A DNA stretch of 46,609 nucleotides, from positions 1-46,609 of the forward strand of contig CAZVEE010000022.1 in assembly GCA_964625525.1 (NCBI GenBank), in the 5' to 3' direction. The notes under the pieces are model-generated. The model worked only from the letters and a program-made list of their open reading frames with translations, was not told where the DNA came from and searched no databases. Below, one piece after another: positions 16,646 to 24,923 of the stretch. The translations under genes were made by a program, and so were the position numbers. The stretch is from CAZVEE01 sp964625525 (GTDB lineage: Bacteria; Pseudomonadota; Alphaproteobacteria; JAJFIK01). The first letter of the stretch is position 1; each line of letters begins with the position of its first letter.

Positions 16646-17425
16646 TCACAATCCGGCGGCAGTGTCTGGAAAGGCACTGCCGCTTTGTGTATCTGCCGGG
16701 AAGAACAGTTCGATCCGAACATCGCTCAGGGTCAGGTCCTCGGCTGTGTTGAACAGGGCCTGGAGCGAGATCAGCGATATGGTGCGCCCCTTTAGTGTAA
16801 TCTGTGTGGGAATGGCCGCCGGCATCGGTGTTTCCGCATTGGACTGAGGCACGATGGCTGCCAGTTGCTCGGCCGCCTTGGCGGTCGCGTGATCGTGCCG
16901 GCGCCGCGCTTCGGCATTCAGCCGACTTGCCAGGTGGGAGACCACTTCCTGCCAGTTCACCACCAGACCGCCACAGGTGGGGTCTTTGAGTATGGCGTCA
17001 ATCAGACTGTCACCGATAACCAGCCCTAAATGCCCAAGCAGCTGTGCCCCCGCCACATTGGCCCTGATGACCCGCCAGTGCCCATCGAGCGCCCATCCCG
17101 GATACGGATCATGCCGCTCGAGCACCCGCTCCGTCGCCGCCAGAAATGGGCGCAGCTCCTCGCTGTCCAGCACCCGCGATTGAAACAGGGGCGCAAAGCC
17201 CGCCGCCGTCAGCCAGTCATTGCGCACCGGTTTGGGCACGGACAAGACCTCTGCCAAATGCAGCACCATGGCCTGACTGGGGGCGGCCTTGCCGGTTTCG
17301 AGATAGGAGATATGGCGCGGCGACACCTCCGCCGCGAGCGCCAGCGCCATTTGGCTGAATTGCCTGCGCTGGCGCCATGTCCTCAAGACGTGGCCGAAAG
17401 GTTCCAAAGATGCAGCTCCGATCAT
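16646..17425 (-). CDS. XRE-family regulator with MmyB-like ligand-binding domain
   Basis: 259 residues. The N-terminal XRE helix-turn-helix (FGHVLRTWRQRRQFSQMALA, then VSPRHISYLETGKAAPS) covers about residues 9-64. It is followed by an MmyB-type PAS-like domain with FQSRVLDSEELRPFLAA, YPGWALDGHWRVIRAN and the LMNLSA-like strand region later. In the few MmyB regulators with structures this domain binds a fatty-acid-like ligand; the ligand here is unknown. The ATG at 17425 is chosen; a GTG at 17440 has its purine-rich sequence too close. It is divergent from the thioesterase gene, and its 3' end overlaps a hairpin that may also terminate tig. Confidence 0.92.
   Translation of the reverse strand: MIGAASLEPFGHVLRTWRQRRQFSQMALALAAEVSPRHISYLETGKAAPSQAMVLHLAEVLSVPKPVRNDWLTAAGFAPLFQSRVLDSEELRPFLAATERVLERHDPYPGWALDGHWRVIRANVAGAQLLGHLGLVIGDSLIDAILKDPTCGGLVVNWQEVVSHLASRLNAEARRRHDHATAKAAEQLAAIVPQSNAETPMPAAIPTQITLKGRTISLISLQALFNTAEDLTLSDVRIELFFPADTQSGSAFPDTAAGL
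16656..16683. terminator. Hairpin shared by tig and the convergent regulator gene
   Basis: GCGGCAGTG (16656-16664) pairs perfectly with CACTGCCGC (16675-16683) around a 10-base loop, followed by TTTG on the plus strand. It lies 29 bp after the tig stop and inside the last codons of the convergent XRE gene. Confidence 0.6.
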
Positions 17426-17483
17426 GGATGGAATGGGCACGCTCCCTATGGCCGCGATACCACGCCAACGCCATGACCTGCCA

Positions 17484-17498
17484 GGTTATTGCATAACC
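17484..17498. promoter_or_regulatory. Inverted repeat, possible operator
   Basis: GGTTATTGCATAACC is a perfect 6-bp inverted repeat around TGC, in the 135-bp divergent region between the XRE regulator and the thioesterase gene. An additional distant pair (CCACGCCA near 17461 and TGGCGTG near 17522) flanks it. It is a plausible binding site for the regulator; only position and symmetry support this. Confidence 0.4.
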
Positions 17499-17560
17499 CC
17501 GTCCGCTGCGGCGAGGTGGTGTGGCGTGCAAGACCCCAATCCATTTGCTCCGAGGCGCCC

Positions 17561-17947
17561 ATGTCCAATCCCGCTGATACCATGCCGCTGGCCCGGCTGC
17601 TCGGTATCCAAGTGTCCCAAGCCGATGCCAACCAGATCGTCGGTACTATGACGGTTCGAGAGGATCTGTGTACGGTCGGCAATGCTGTCCATGGCGGCAC
17701 CCTGATGGCCTTTGCCGATTCTCTGGGGGCCATCGGCGCGTTTCTCAGTCTTCCCGAGGGCGCGAACGGCACCACAACGATCGAGAGCAAGACGAACTTT
17801 CTCGGCCGTGCGGTCAGCGGCACGGTGCTGACCGGCACAGCGACCCCGGTTTCGCTCGGCAAGCGCGTGTCGGTCTGGCAGACGCAGATCCGGGATCCCG
17901 AGGACAGGCTGATTGCCCAGATCACTCAGACCCAACTGGTGTTATAG
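17561..17947 (+). CDS. PaaI-type hot-dog fold acyl-CoA thioesterase
   Basis: 128 residues, a single hot-dog domain. The helix carries the family motif NAVHGGTLMAFADSLGAIGA, with the HGG and Asp typical of PaaI-like thioesterases that hydrolyse acyl- or aryl-CoA. The rest is the expected beta-sheet (TTTIESKTNFLGRAVSGTVL, then RVSVWQTQIRD). The start is the ATG at 17561 after GAGG. It is divergent from the MmyB-type regulator, which often controls such adjacent lipid-related genes; this link is inference. Substrate unknown. Confidence 0.9.
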   Translation: MSNPADTMPLARLLGIQVSQADANQIVGTMTVREDLCTVGNAVHGGTLMAFADSLGAIGAFLSLPEGANGTTTIESKTNFLGRAVSGTVLTGTATPVSLGKRVSVWQTQIRDPEDRLIAQITQTQLVL

Positions 17948-18121
17948 ACGAGGGGCGCCGGGTGCTTCGCTTGATCTGCGTAGGGGCTGAGGGACGACAC
18001 CCTGAGCATTACCCCCCTTGAGCATCGCCTCCTGAACGTCATGAATGGCGGCTCGGCCTTGACCGATCACGCCCAGCGGGCTCATGGGCTGCATGAGCTG
18101 GGTGGCGGAGTGAACGGTCAC
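17942..18121 (-). CDS. Possible 59-residue protein coupled to the winged-helix regulator gene
   Basis: A GTG start at 18121 overlaps the TGA stop of the large regulator gene as GTGA, the usual form of translational coupling. The frame stays open until a TAA that abuts the stop of the convergent thioesterase gene, so it exactly fills the interval. The predicted protein (MTVHSATQLMQPMSPLGVIG at the start) has no membrane segment and no family I recognise. Codon third positions are mostly G or C for the first 40 codons and less so at the end. It could be a real small protein or a fortuitous frame. Confidence 0.4.
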   Translation of the reverse strand: MTVHSATQLMQPMSPLGVIGQGRAAIHDVQEAMLKGGNAQGVVPQPLRRSSEAPGAPRL

Positions 18122-20328
18122 GGCCGCAACGATACTTCGAACAACTGCCCATCATAGCGGCTGACAACGGCGTAAATGATTTCGTCCCCATCCGGCGTAA
18201 CCGCGAACTGACTGTTGAAAGGGAGTTCCGGCACAGACAGAACCGGGACGGGTGCGGTGTCGGTGCCGGGCAAATGCCGGTGGATTGTGAAGACATTTGC
18301 GTCTTGCGCTGAGAGCACATAGAGCATGCCTCCTCGCGCCAGCCAGGCCACGATGCGTCTCTCATCGACGACTAACGTGGCGGGTTCGGTACGGTCCCGA
18401 TGCACCCGCCAAATGCCCTCGCCACGCAACGGGCTGGACACGTAGAGATAATCCGGGTCCGCAGCTTCAGCCACATAGATCCCCCCTTCATGCGTGATCT
18501 GGCGCGTCACGCCAGTGGCCACGTCGAGGGCCCAGATCTGGAAGGTGCCGGTGCGGTCGGAGGTGAAATAGATCGTTTGTCCGTCAGCGGACCAGACCGG
18601 ATTCGTGTCATGGGCCGGATGCCGTGTGAGCTGGCGCAACGGCCCCCCATCCTGGTCGATCAGGTAGATATCGAGGTTATCGAGCTCTGCTGCTGCCACG
18701 GCCAGTTGAGTGCTGTCTGGCGACCAGCGGACCATTTCCAGAGTGTAGCCGGGAAAGCGCGCGACCAGACGGTCGCTGTCCGCCACAAGATCCTGCACCC
18801 AAAGGCTCGTCACGCCGGTCCGGTCCGTGAGATAGGCCAGCCGCTGCCCATCCGAGGACACCTCCGGCGCCCATTTAAAGCGTTTGGATTGGGTCAGGGG
18901 ACGCCGGTTGGTGCCGTCGGCGGGTGCGCCGGCCACGGTCTGCTCAATCACCAGATTGGACGCTTCATCCCGTTGGTCCAGGATCAGCCGGCGTCCGTCC
19001 GGTGACAAGGCCGCCGCATGAACATAGGCCGATGTTTTCAGGGCAGGGCGCGGCGTGCCGCCCGCCGCGGCGATCTCCCAGAGGGCATAAATGCCCGCAT
19101 GATTGGAGGTGAACAGAATGCCGTCGCCGGCATGGCTCCAATCGATATCCAGGATCATCTCGCCGTAGCGGGTCAACCGCCGTTCTGGCCCGGCTGCATT
19201 GCCGTCCGCGTCCAGCGGCAGCACATAAAGATCCATCAGCATGTTCAGCCGGGAGCGCCGGAACGCCAGCATGCGCCCGTCCGGCGACACGGCCGTCATG
19301 TCATCCCCGGAATAGCGAGCGCCGGGGCTGGTCACGGCGGTCTCGGTCAACGTGTCCAGATCAACCCGCACCAGATAGCGCGGGCTGCCCGGCGCGGTGC
19401 GGGTTGGGAAGAACAGGCTGCGCCCATCCGCCGACCAGCTCACATTCAGATGCGAGGTGCGCGCGCAGGTGCCCACCCGCCGCTCCCTGCCTCCGCCAGC
19501 CGCCATGACGAAGACCCCGCAGTCGCCCCTCGGCGTCGCCCAACTGCGCCGGATAAAGGCGATCTGCTGGCCATCGGGGGAGAAGGCGGGGTTGGAATCA
19601 TATTCCGGCGTGTCGGTGAGCTGATGCAGGTCCGTCGCGCCCACATGCTTAAGATAGAGATTGAAGGCAAACCCCTCGCCTTGATTCCAGGCAAACGCGA
19701 CGCTGCGGCTATCCGGCGAAAAGGCAGGGAAGGTCACCCGGCCTTCCAGAGTCGTGAACGGCATCGGCGTATTGGCTGCCAAGGTAGGCGCTGGGGAGGG
19801 CTCTTGTGCCGTCTGGGGCGTGCGGAGCGTGACGAAGAGCACTGCCAGAGCCGCCACAACCAGAGCCGCCACAACCAGAGCCGCCATGACGACGGTACCC
19901 GCGACCGGCAACCACCGCGATGGTGGCCATGTGGTGGCCGGCGCCAGCGCTCTGTCCGGTTGTGCTGGTGCGGGACCCGGCACGGCGGCCTCATCGGCGC
20001 CGATCAGCCGATACCCCTTACCCGGTACGGTCTGAATGTAACGTGGCGTGCGGCTGTCATCGCCCAGCGTGCGCCGAATGGCGCTGATCGCCACAGCGAC
20101 CGAATGATCATTGATGGCTCGCTTCTGCCACACCGCATCCAGCAACTCATCCTTGCTGACCACCCGGTCCCGGTGTTGGTGCAGATAGGCAAGCACCGAC
20201 ACGGTGCGCGATTCCAGCCGCCGGGTCTCGCTGCCCCGCACGGCCGCGTTGATGTCGGTGCGAATGATCCAATCGCCCAAGCCGAAGGCCTCGCAAGGGC
20301 TCGCTTCGGCTGCATAGGTCTCGCTCAT
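18118..20328 (-). CDS. Membrane-anchored winged-helix regulator with TolB-type beta-propeller (CadC-like)
   Basis: 736 residues. Residues about 14-110 form an OmpR/CadC-type winged-helix DNA-binding domain (VSKDELLDAVWQKRAINDHS, AISAIRRTLGDDSRTPRYIQ, TVPGKGYRLIG). A proline-rich linker and one membrane helix (near 140-168) follow. The remaining 550 residues are periplasmic WD40-like PD40 repeats (FSPDSRSVAFAW, FSPDGQQIAFIRRS, WSADGQTIYFTSDRTG). The topology suggests direct signal transduction from periplasm to promoter without phosphorylation, as for CadC or ToxR. The membrane helix contains a duplicated VVAAL encoded by a 15-bp tandem repeat. It is divergent from a TonB-dependent receptor gene, with phased candidate operators between them. 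The signal is unknown. Confidence 0.93.
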   Translation of the reverse strand: MSETYAAEASPCEAFGLGDWIIRTDINAAVRGSETRRLESRTVSVLAYLHQHRDRVVSKDELLDAVWQKRAINDHSVAVAISAIRRTLGDDSRTPRYIQTVPGKGYRLIGADEAAVPGPAPAQPDRALAPATTWPPSRWLPVAGTVVMAALVVAALVVAALAVLFVTLRTPQTAQEPSPAPTLAANTPMPFTTLEGRVTFPAFSPDSRSVAFAWNQGEGFAFNLYLKHVGATDLHQLTDTPEYDSNPAFSPDGQQIAFIRRSWATPRGDCGVFVMAAGGGRERRVGTCARTSHLNVSWSADGRSLFFPTRTAPGSPRYLVRVDLDTLTETAVTSPGARYSGDDMTAVSPDGRMLAFRRSRLNMLMDLYVLPLDADGNAAGPERRLTRYGEMILDIDWSHAGDGILFTSNHAGIYALWEIAAAGGTPRPALKTSAYVHAAALSPDGRRLILDQRDEASNLVIEQTVAGAPADGTNRRPLTQSKRFKWAPEVSSDGQRLAYLTDRTGVTSLWVQDLVADSDRLVARFPGYTLEMVRWSPDSTQLAVAAAELDNLDIYLIDQDGGPLRQLTRHPAHDTNPVWSADGQTIYFTSDRTGTFQIWALDVATGVTRQITHEGGIYVAEAADPDYLYVSSPLRGEGIWRVHRDRTEPATLVVDERRIVAWLARGGMLYVLSAQDANVFTIHRHLPGTDTAPVPVLSVPELPFNSQFAVTPDGDEIIYAVVSRYDGQLFEVSLRP
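19846..19886. repeat. 15-bp in-frame tandem repeat in the membrane helix
   Basis: CAGAGCCGCCACAAC is repeated at 19846-19860 and 19861-19875 with a partial third copy to 19886. On the coding strand it duplicates the residues VVAAL in the transmembrane helix, lengthening the hydrophobic core by five residues per copy. Confidence 0.9.
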
Positions 20329-20404
20329 GGGCGCTCACGCTTCCTGACACATGGTTGAGATCCTCAGACTAACGCCGTTCCACGTGTCCGGTTAGCCATT
20401 AGGC

Positions 20405-20479
20405 CCTCAAGGAACCTCAAGAAAACCTCAAGAACATGTTCTTGAGGTTGTTTGATCATTTTTTACGCTCTCATTGAGG
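20405..20479. promoter_or_regulatory. Phased CCTCAA half-sites and 26-bp palindrome (candidate operator)
   Basis: CCTCAA occurs at 20405, 20415 and 20426 (spacing 10 and 11 bp, one helical turn). The inverted form TTGAGG is at 20442 and again at 20474. The segment 20424-20449 is a perfect 26-bp palindrome centred on ACATGT. The array lies in the 330-bp divergent region between the winged-helix regulator (start 20328) and the TonB-dependent receptor (start 20659). OmpR-type winged-helix proteins commonly bind direct repeats about one turn apart, so this is a strong candidate for the regulator's own binding site. The remaining region holds no gene I can support. Confidence 0.7.
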
Positions 20480-20658
20480 GCAAATCTCCCGTCCCCTGCC
20501 TAGCCTTGTCCCATCGCAGAACACCGACCCGCACGGTCCGTCCGGTCGGGGGTGTTCTTGGGGGCAACGGGCGCGTTTTCGCACAGAACAACGCCGTCAT
20601 GCAGCACAGAGCCCGGTGCTCAATCTCGTGCTTCGGCACACCAGGTTTGGGGAATGAC

Positions 20659-23433
20659 ATGACAAAAGTGGATCTCGTGAGACAGCGGCCATGGCTGTTG
20701 TCTGGGGTTGCCGCGCTGGCTCTCGTGGCTGGCGCACCGGTGGCGCTGGCGCAGGACAGCGCACCGGAAGAGGTTGAGGACGACGAAGATCGCGTCGTGG
20801 TCACGGGCTCGCTGATTGCGCGCAGTGACATCACGTCTGCCGCGCCCGTCACCATCATCGATGGCGCGGCCCTGGAGCGCTCTGGTTTTCTGGATCTGGG
20901 CGAAGCGCTGCGTCAGCAGCTCGCCACGGGCTCCGGCGGCTTCAACCAGTCTTCTACTCTGAGTGGTGGCGGCGCCACCTCCATCGATCTGCGCAATCTG
21001 GGCGCGGCGCGAGTGCTGGTGCTTATCAACGGCAAGCGGGTCGCCAACTTCTCCGACTCTCTGTCCAACGAGTCGGCGGATCTCAGCTTCATTTCTGCAT
21101 CCATGGTGGAGCGGGTCGAGATCCTGCGCGATGGCGCCTCGGCGCTTTACGGCGCCGATGCTGTCTCGGGCGTGGTCAATGTGATCCTGAAAGAGGATTT
21201 CGAGGGGGTGCGGCTGTCGGGCCAGCAGGGCCTGTCCACCCATGGCGACGCGGAATCCACGACCTTGTCAGCGACGGCTGGTGGCAATTTTGACGGTGGC
21301 AACTTCGTCTTCAATCTAGAGTACCGGTTCCGTGATAATGTCCCCCAGGGCCAACGGGACTGGGCGGTGCCCACCATCACCAGCCTCGGCACCTCAGGCC
21401 TGTTCACAGGCAGCTATTTCTCGCCCGGCGGTGTTTTCTCCACCCCGGGGCAAGGCACGGTGTTCTGCGGAGACTTTTCCGGCAGCGGCGTCAACCTGAT
21501 CGAGACCCTGGGCGTGTGCCCCTCCTTCCAGTCTACCACCGACCCGGATGACAGCCTGCGCTATGACTATGGCCCGGTCCAGGACATCATTGTCGGCCAG
21601 CAGGTGCTGAACGCGTCCGGCTATCTGACCTATGACGTTACGGACGATCTGGAAGGCTATGTGGAGTTCCAGGTGTCCAAGCGTGAGAGCACACGCCGCC
21701 TGGACGGCTTGCCCGGCACGTTCGGCACGCCGGGGATTCCGCAGGGCTGGGTCGTGCCGGCCACGAACCCCTTCAATCCCTTCAACGAGGCAGGCACATT
21801 CCAAATCCGTCCGTCCAACACCATTGGCCGGCGGGATAGTGAATTCACCTCTGACCTCATCCGCACCGTGGTGGGCCTGCGCGGGCAGGATCTTTTCGAT
21901 CTCTTTGACTGGGAAGTGGCCTATCTGTGGACGCAGGTGGAAGGCAAGAACGTCAACACCAATCTGTGGAACTTGGCCCGTGCCAACATCATCAGCGATC
22001 CCGATCTGTGTGCCGCGGATACGCTGTGTTCGGCCGCCGTCAATCCGGCCGGGGCGCTGAATGTGCTGGCGCCTGCCGAGTGGACCGCGTCTGAGATCAG
22101 CTATCTCCGTCACGATGCCACCGGCACCAGCGAGTTCCAGACCGAGGTCATCTACGGCTTCCTGTCGGGCGAAGTGTTCCAGTTGCCGGCTGGCAAGATT
22201 GGTGTCGCCGCCGGGTTCGAGTATCGCGAGGAGGAGGGCGCCAACACGCCGGATCGCGTGATCTCCAGTGGTGAGAGCGTCTCCAACCAGGTGTTCGGGA
22301 CCGAGGGCCGCTTCGATGTGTGGGAAGTCTATGGCGAGGTAGACATCCCGCTGCTCTCAGATCTTCCCTTTGCGGAGGATTTGCGGATCAATGTGCAGGG
22401 CCGCTATTTCGAGTACTCCAATTTCGGCAATGACACGGTCTACAAGCTGGGCGTCAACTATGCCGTTACGGAAGATGTGCGTCTGCGCGGCAGCTTCGGC
22501 ACCGCCTATCGTGCACCGAGCATCTCGAACCTGTTCGGTGGCGGGGTGGCGTCCTTCGACTTTGTGACCGATCCTTGCGTGAATTGGGATACGGCTAATG
22601 ATCCGGGCTCTGAGGTGTTCCAGAACTGTCAGCTCGCCGGTGTCGCTCCGGGCTTCCAACAGCCCACGGGCCAGTATCAGGCCGTAGCCGGTGGCAGCCC
22701 GACCTTGGAGCCGGAGACCGCCGAGACCTTGACCATCGGTGTCGTGTTCACGCCGCGCTTTATCGAAGGGCTGAGTATCACTGTCGATTACTACGACATT
22801 GAGGTGGAGAACCTGATCACCCGGCCCACCTCCGACTCCATCATCGATGCTTGCTATCAAGGTCCGATCGGTTTGGCGGCGCCCGAATGCGGCCGCTTCA
22901 CCCGTGACCCCAATAGTGGCGCGGTGATTGGCCTCGTCAATCAGCTCTCCAATTCGGCCAACGCACTGGAGACGAGCGGCTATGACTGGGCTGTCAGTTA
23001 CGGCATGGACCTTTATGGCGGCTTTCTGACCTTGAGCCATGAGGGCACGTATGTGGCCGAATTCTCCAGTTCGCCGGGTGTCGGCGGGGCCAGTGACCGG
23101 GGCTCGGTGCCGCAGTTCCGCGGCAATGCCTCGGCCAATTACAGCCGGGACGATTGGAGCCTGAGCTGGCGGGTGCGCGCCGTGGGTGAACTCGATGATC
23201 CGCGCTTTGATGGCAACAACATCTTGAACTACGACAAGGTGGACAAGCACATCGAGCACGACGTTTACGGAGAATATCGCTTCGAGAACTACTCGGTGGG
23301 GCTTGGTATCAACAATATCTTGGACAATGAGCCGCCCTACCTGTTCTCCACCAGCAGCAACACCGATCCTTTCACCTATGGCTCGGCGGTGCTCGGACGG
23401 TACTTCTTCCTGCGCGCGAGCGCTGATCTTTGA
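20659..23433 (+). CDS. TonB-dependent outer membrane receptor
   Basis: 924 residues. A signal peptide (SGVAALALVAGAPVALAQ) is followed by a TonB-box-like DRVVVTGSLIARSD. The plug domain (about 50-170) contains LRNLGAARVLVLINGKRVAN and VERVEILRDGASALYGADAV. The 22-strand beta-barrel follows, with the late motif RLRGSFGTAYRAPSISNLFG, ending YFFLRASADL. No N-terminal signalling extension for sigma/anti-sigma control is present. It would import a large substrate (oligosaccharide, peptide or siderophore) using TonB energy. The ATG at 20659 is preceded by GGGGA. It is divergent from a membrane winged-helix regulator that may control it. Two hairpins follow the stop. Confidence 0.95.
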   Translation: MTKVDLVRQRPWLLSGVAALALVAGAPVALAQDSAPEEVEDDEDRVVVTGSLIARSDITSAAPVTIIDGAALERSGFLDLGEALRQQLATGSGGFNQSSTLSGGGATSIDLRNLGAARVLVLINGKRVANFSDSLSNESADLSFISASMVERVEILRDGASALYGADAVSGVVNVILKEDFEGVRLSGQQGLSTHGDAESTTLSATAGGNFDGGNFVFNLEYRFRDNVPQGQRDWAVPTITSLGTSGLFTGSYFSPGGVFSTPGQGTVFCGDFSGSGVNLIETLGVCPSFQSTTDPDDSLRYDYGPVQDIIVGQQVLNASGYLTYDVTDDLEGYVEFQVSKRESTRRLDGLPGTFGTPGIPQGWVVPATNPFNPFNEAGTFQIRPSNTIGRRDSEFTSDLIRTVVGLRGQDLFDLFDWEVAYLWTQVEGKNVNTNLWNLARANIISDPDLCAADTLCSAAVNPAGALNVLAPAEWTASEISYLRHDATGTSEFQTEVIYGFLSGEVFQLPAGKIGVAAGFEYREEEGANTPDRVISSGESVSNQVFGTEGRFDVWEVYGEVDIPLLSDLPFAEDLRINVQGRYFEYSNFGNDTVYKLGVNYAVTEDVRLRGSFGTAYRAPSISNLFGGGVASFDFVTDPCVNWDTANDPGSEVFQNCQLAGVAPGFQQPTGQYQAVAGGSPTLEPETAETLTIGVVFTPRFIEGLSITVDYYDIEVENLITRPTSDSIIDACYQGPIGLAAPECGRFTRDPNSGAVIGLVNQLSNSANALETSGYDWAVSYGMDLYGGFLTLSHEGTYVAEFSSSPGVGGASDRGSVPQFRGNASANYSRDDWSLSWRVRAVGELDDPRFDGNNILNYDKVDKHIEHDVYGEYRFENYSVGLGINNILDNEPPYLFSTSSNTDPFTYGSAVLGRYFFLRASADL

Positions 23434-23439
23434 GACAGT

Positions 23440-23468
23440 GCCGCGGGGCCGGTCAACGGCCCCGCGGC
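23440..23468. terminator. GC-rich hairpin after the TonB receptor gene
   Basis: Perfect 12-bp stem GCCGCGGGGCCG / CGGCCCCGCGGC with a GTCAA loop, seven bases after the stop codon. The following T-run is only two bases, so it may work with the second hairpin downstream. Confidence 0.65.
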
Positions 23469-23501
23469 TTGAGAATGCTCAACCCCAATGAGCATCCACC
23501 T

Positions 23502-23534
23502 GGGGCGTCCGCCACAAGCGGCGCCCCTTTTTTT
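23502..23534 (+). terminator. Rho-independent terminator
   Basis: GGGGCG-T-CCGC pairs with GCGGCGCCCC (one bulged T, loop CACAA), followed by seven T residues at 23528-23534. This is the strongest terminator in the window and closes the TonB receptor transcript. Just before it ATGCTCA and TGAGCAT (23475-23495) form a further small inverted repeat. Confidence 0.9.
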
Positions 23535-23574
23535 CGGCACTATTGAACGTGTGCGGACTATTGAGCGCATGTGG

Positions 23575-24150
23575 TTAGTCATTCTGTGCCGGTGGATGCA
23601 CCAGGGCGACGCTCAACAGAGTATCCAATTGGCGCGGAAAGCTCTTTTGCAGCGCTCGATAAGATGGTTGCGAAAAAATGCCCTGCAAGGTCGGTCCTGA
23701 CACCCCGTAATAGGTGACCGCCCCCAACAGTTGATAGATCAGCGCCAAGGCCTCCGCATCCGATGCGGTGCGCCAGCCCGGCAACGCCTTGGCCATGGTC
23801 ATGAGGGTTTCCAGGAATGGTTTCAGATACCAGGTCCCGGCCGTTTCTGCCCGGTGCTTGTTGTCCAGTAGTTCGCGCATGAGCAGCCGCGCTCGCACGA
23901 TCTCTTCCGTCGTTGTCGGCACCATGGCCAAAAAGAAATGCCGTAACTGCTCGACAGGGGGCTGACCTGGCGATTGCGCCGTCGCCAGCACCCTATCCAG
24001 CTCATGGGAAATGCCTTCCAGCACCTCTCCATAAAGCTTCTCTTTGCTCGCAAAATGATGCAGCAGCGCCTGCTTGGTCAGGCCCAGCGCATCGGCCACC
24101 TGGGCCAGACTGACCCCGTAAAATCCACGGTCCGCAAAGAGATCGCGCGC
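23575..24150 (-). pseudogene. TetR-family regulator, truncated at its 5' end
   Basis: The reading frame runs from about 24150 down to the stop at 23575. It shows the second part of a TetR DNA-binding domain (ARDLFADRGFYGVSLAQV, then ADALGLTKQALLHHFASKEK) and a complete ligand domain of about 150 residues. The first helix and start codon are missing. Upstream of the codons for ARDLF the frame reads LQCAPAW, which is the antisense of the adjacent gspD and not TetR-like. A GTG at 24099 could start a shorter product lacking most of the DNA-binding domain. The break coincides with the break of gspD, so either a deletion/rearrangement or an assembly chimera is responsible. Confidence 0.85.
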
Positions 24151-24923
24151 CCACGCAGGTGCGCATTGAAGCCACCATCGCCGAAGTGACCCTAAATGAT
24201 GAACTGCGCTTCGGTTTGCAGTGGTTCTTCGAGACCGGCGATTTCGCGGGTATCCTGAGCACGTCCGAACTGGGCGGGGTGTCTCAAGTCTTCCCGGGGG
24301 CGAATTTCCTGTTCCAGGGCTCCAATGCCAATGTGGTGCTCAGCGCCTTGGATTCCGTCACCGATGTGCGGGTGATTTCCTCACCTCAGATTATTGTGCT
24401 GAACAATGAGAGTGCGGTGTTGCAGGTGGGCGATCAGGTGCCCATCGTCACGCGCTCCGCCGTCAGTGTCACCGACCTGGACGCACCGCAGGTCAACAAT
24501 CTGGAATATCGCGACACGGGCGTGATTCTTCAGGTCACGCCCCATGTGAATTCCTCCGGCCTTGTCATGTTGGATGTACGCCAGGAAGTATCCGACGTGG
24601 TCCGCACCACCAGTTCCGGAATCGACTCGCCCACCATTCAGCAGCGCCGCCTGGAAAGCCGCGTTGCCGCGCAAAGCGGTCAGATGATCGCGCTCGGTGG
24701 CCTTATCCGCGAAAATGTGCGGGAGAACCGCTCCGGTCTGCCCTTGCTGTCGCGCTTGCCCGTGCTCGGGCCGCTGTTTGGGACAACGACTCAGGCGCGC
24801 GACCGTACTGAACTTTTGGTGCTGCTCACCCCGGATGTCCTCACCAGCGCTGCTGATGTGGACATGGTCACGGCGGAAGTGAAAACCCGGCTCCATGCCC
24901 TTGAAGGCATGTGGGACCGGTGA
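24141..24923 (+). pseudogene. gspD: Type II secretion secretin GspD, C-terminal part only
   Basis: About 258 residues of the GspD secretin domain, from APTQVRIEATIAEVTLNDEL to the end. Diagnostic motifs are VISSPQIIVLNNESAVLQVG, YRDTGVILQVTPHVNSSG, GGLIRENVRENRSGLPLLSR and LPVLGPLFGT, ending in LLVLLTPDV. The signal peptide and the N0-N3 periplasmic domains, about 400 residues, are absent, and no plausible start codon precedes the homologous region (an in-frame TGA is at 24111). An intact protein would form the outer-membrane channel of type II secretion. Here it cannot be exported. The 3' end overlaps gspK by four bases, as in a normal operon. Confidence 0.88.
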
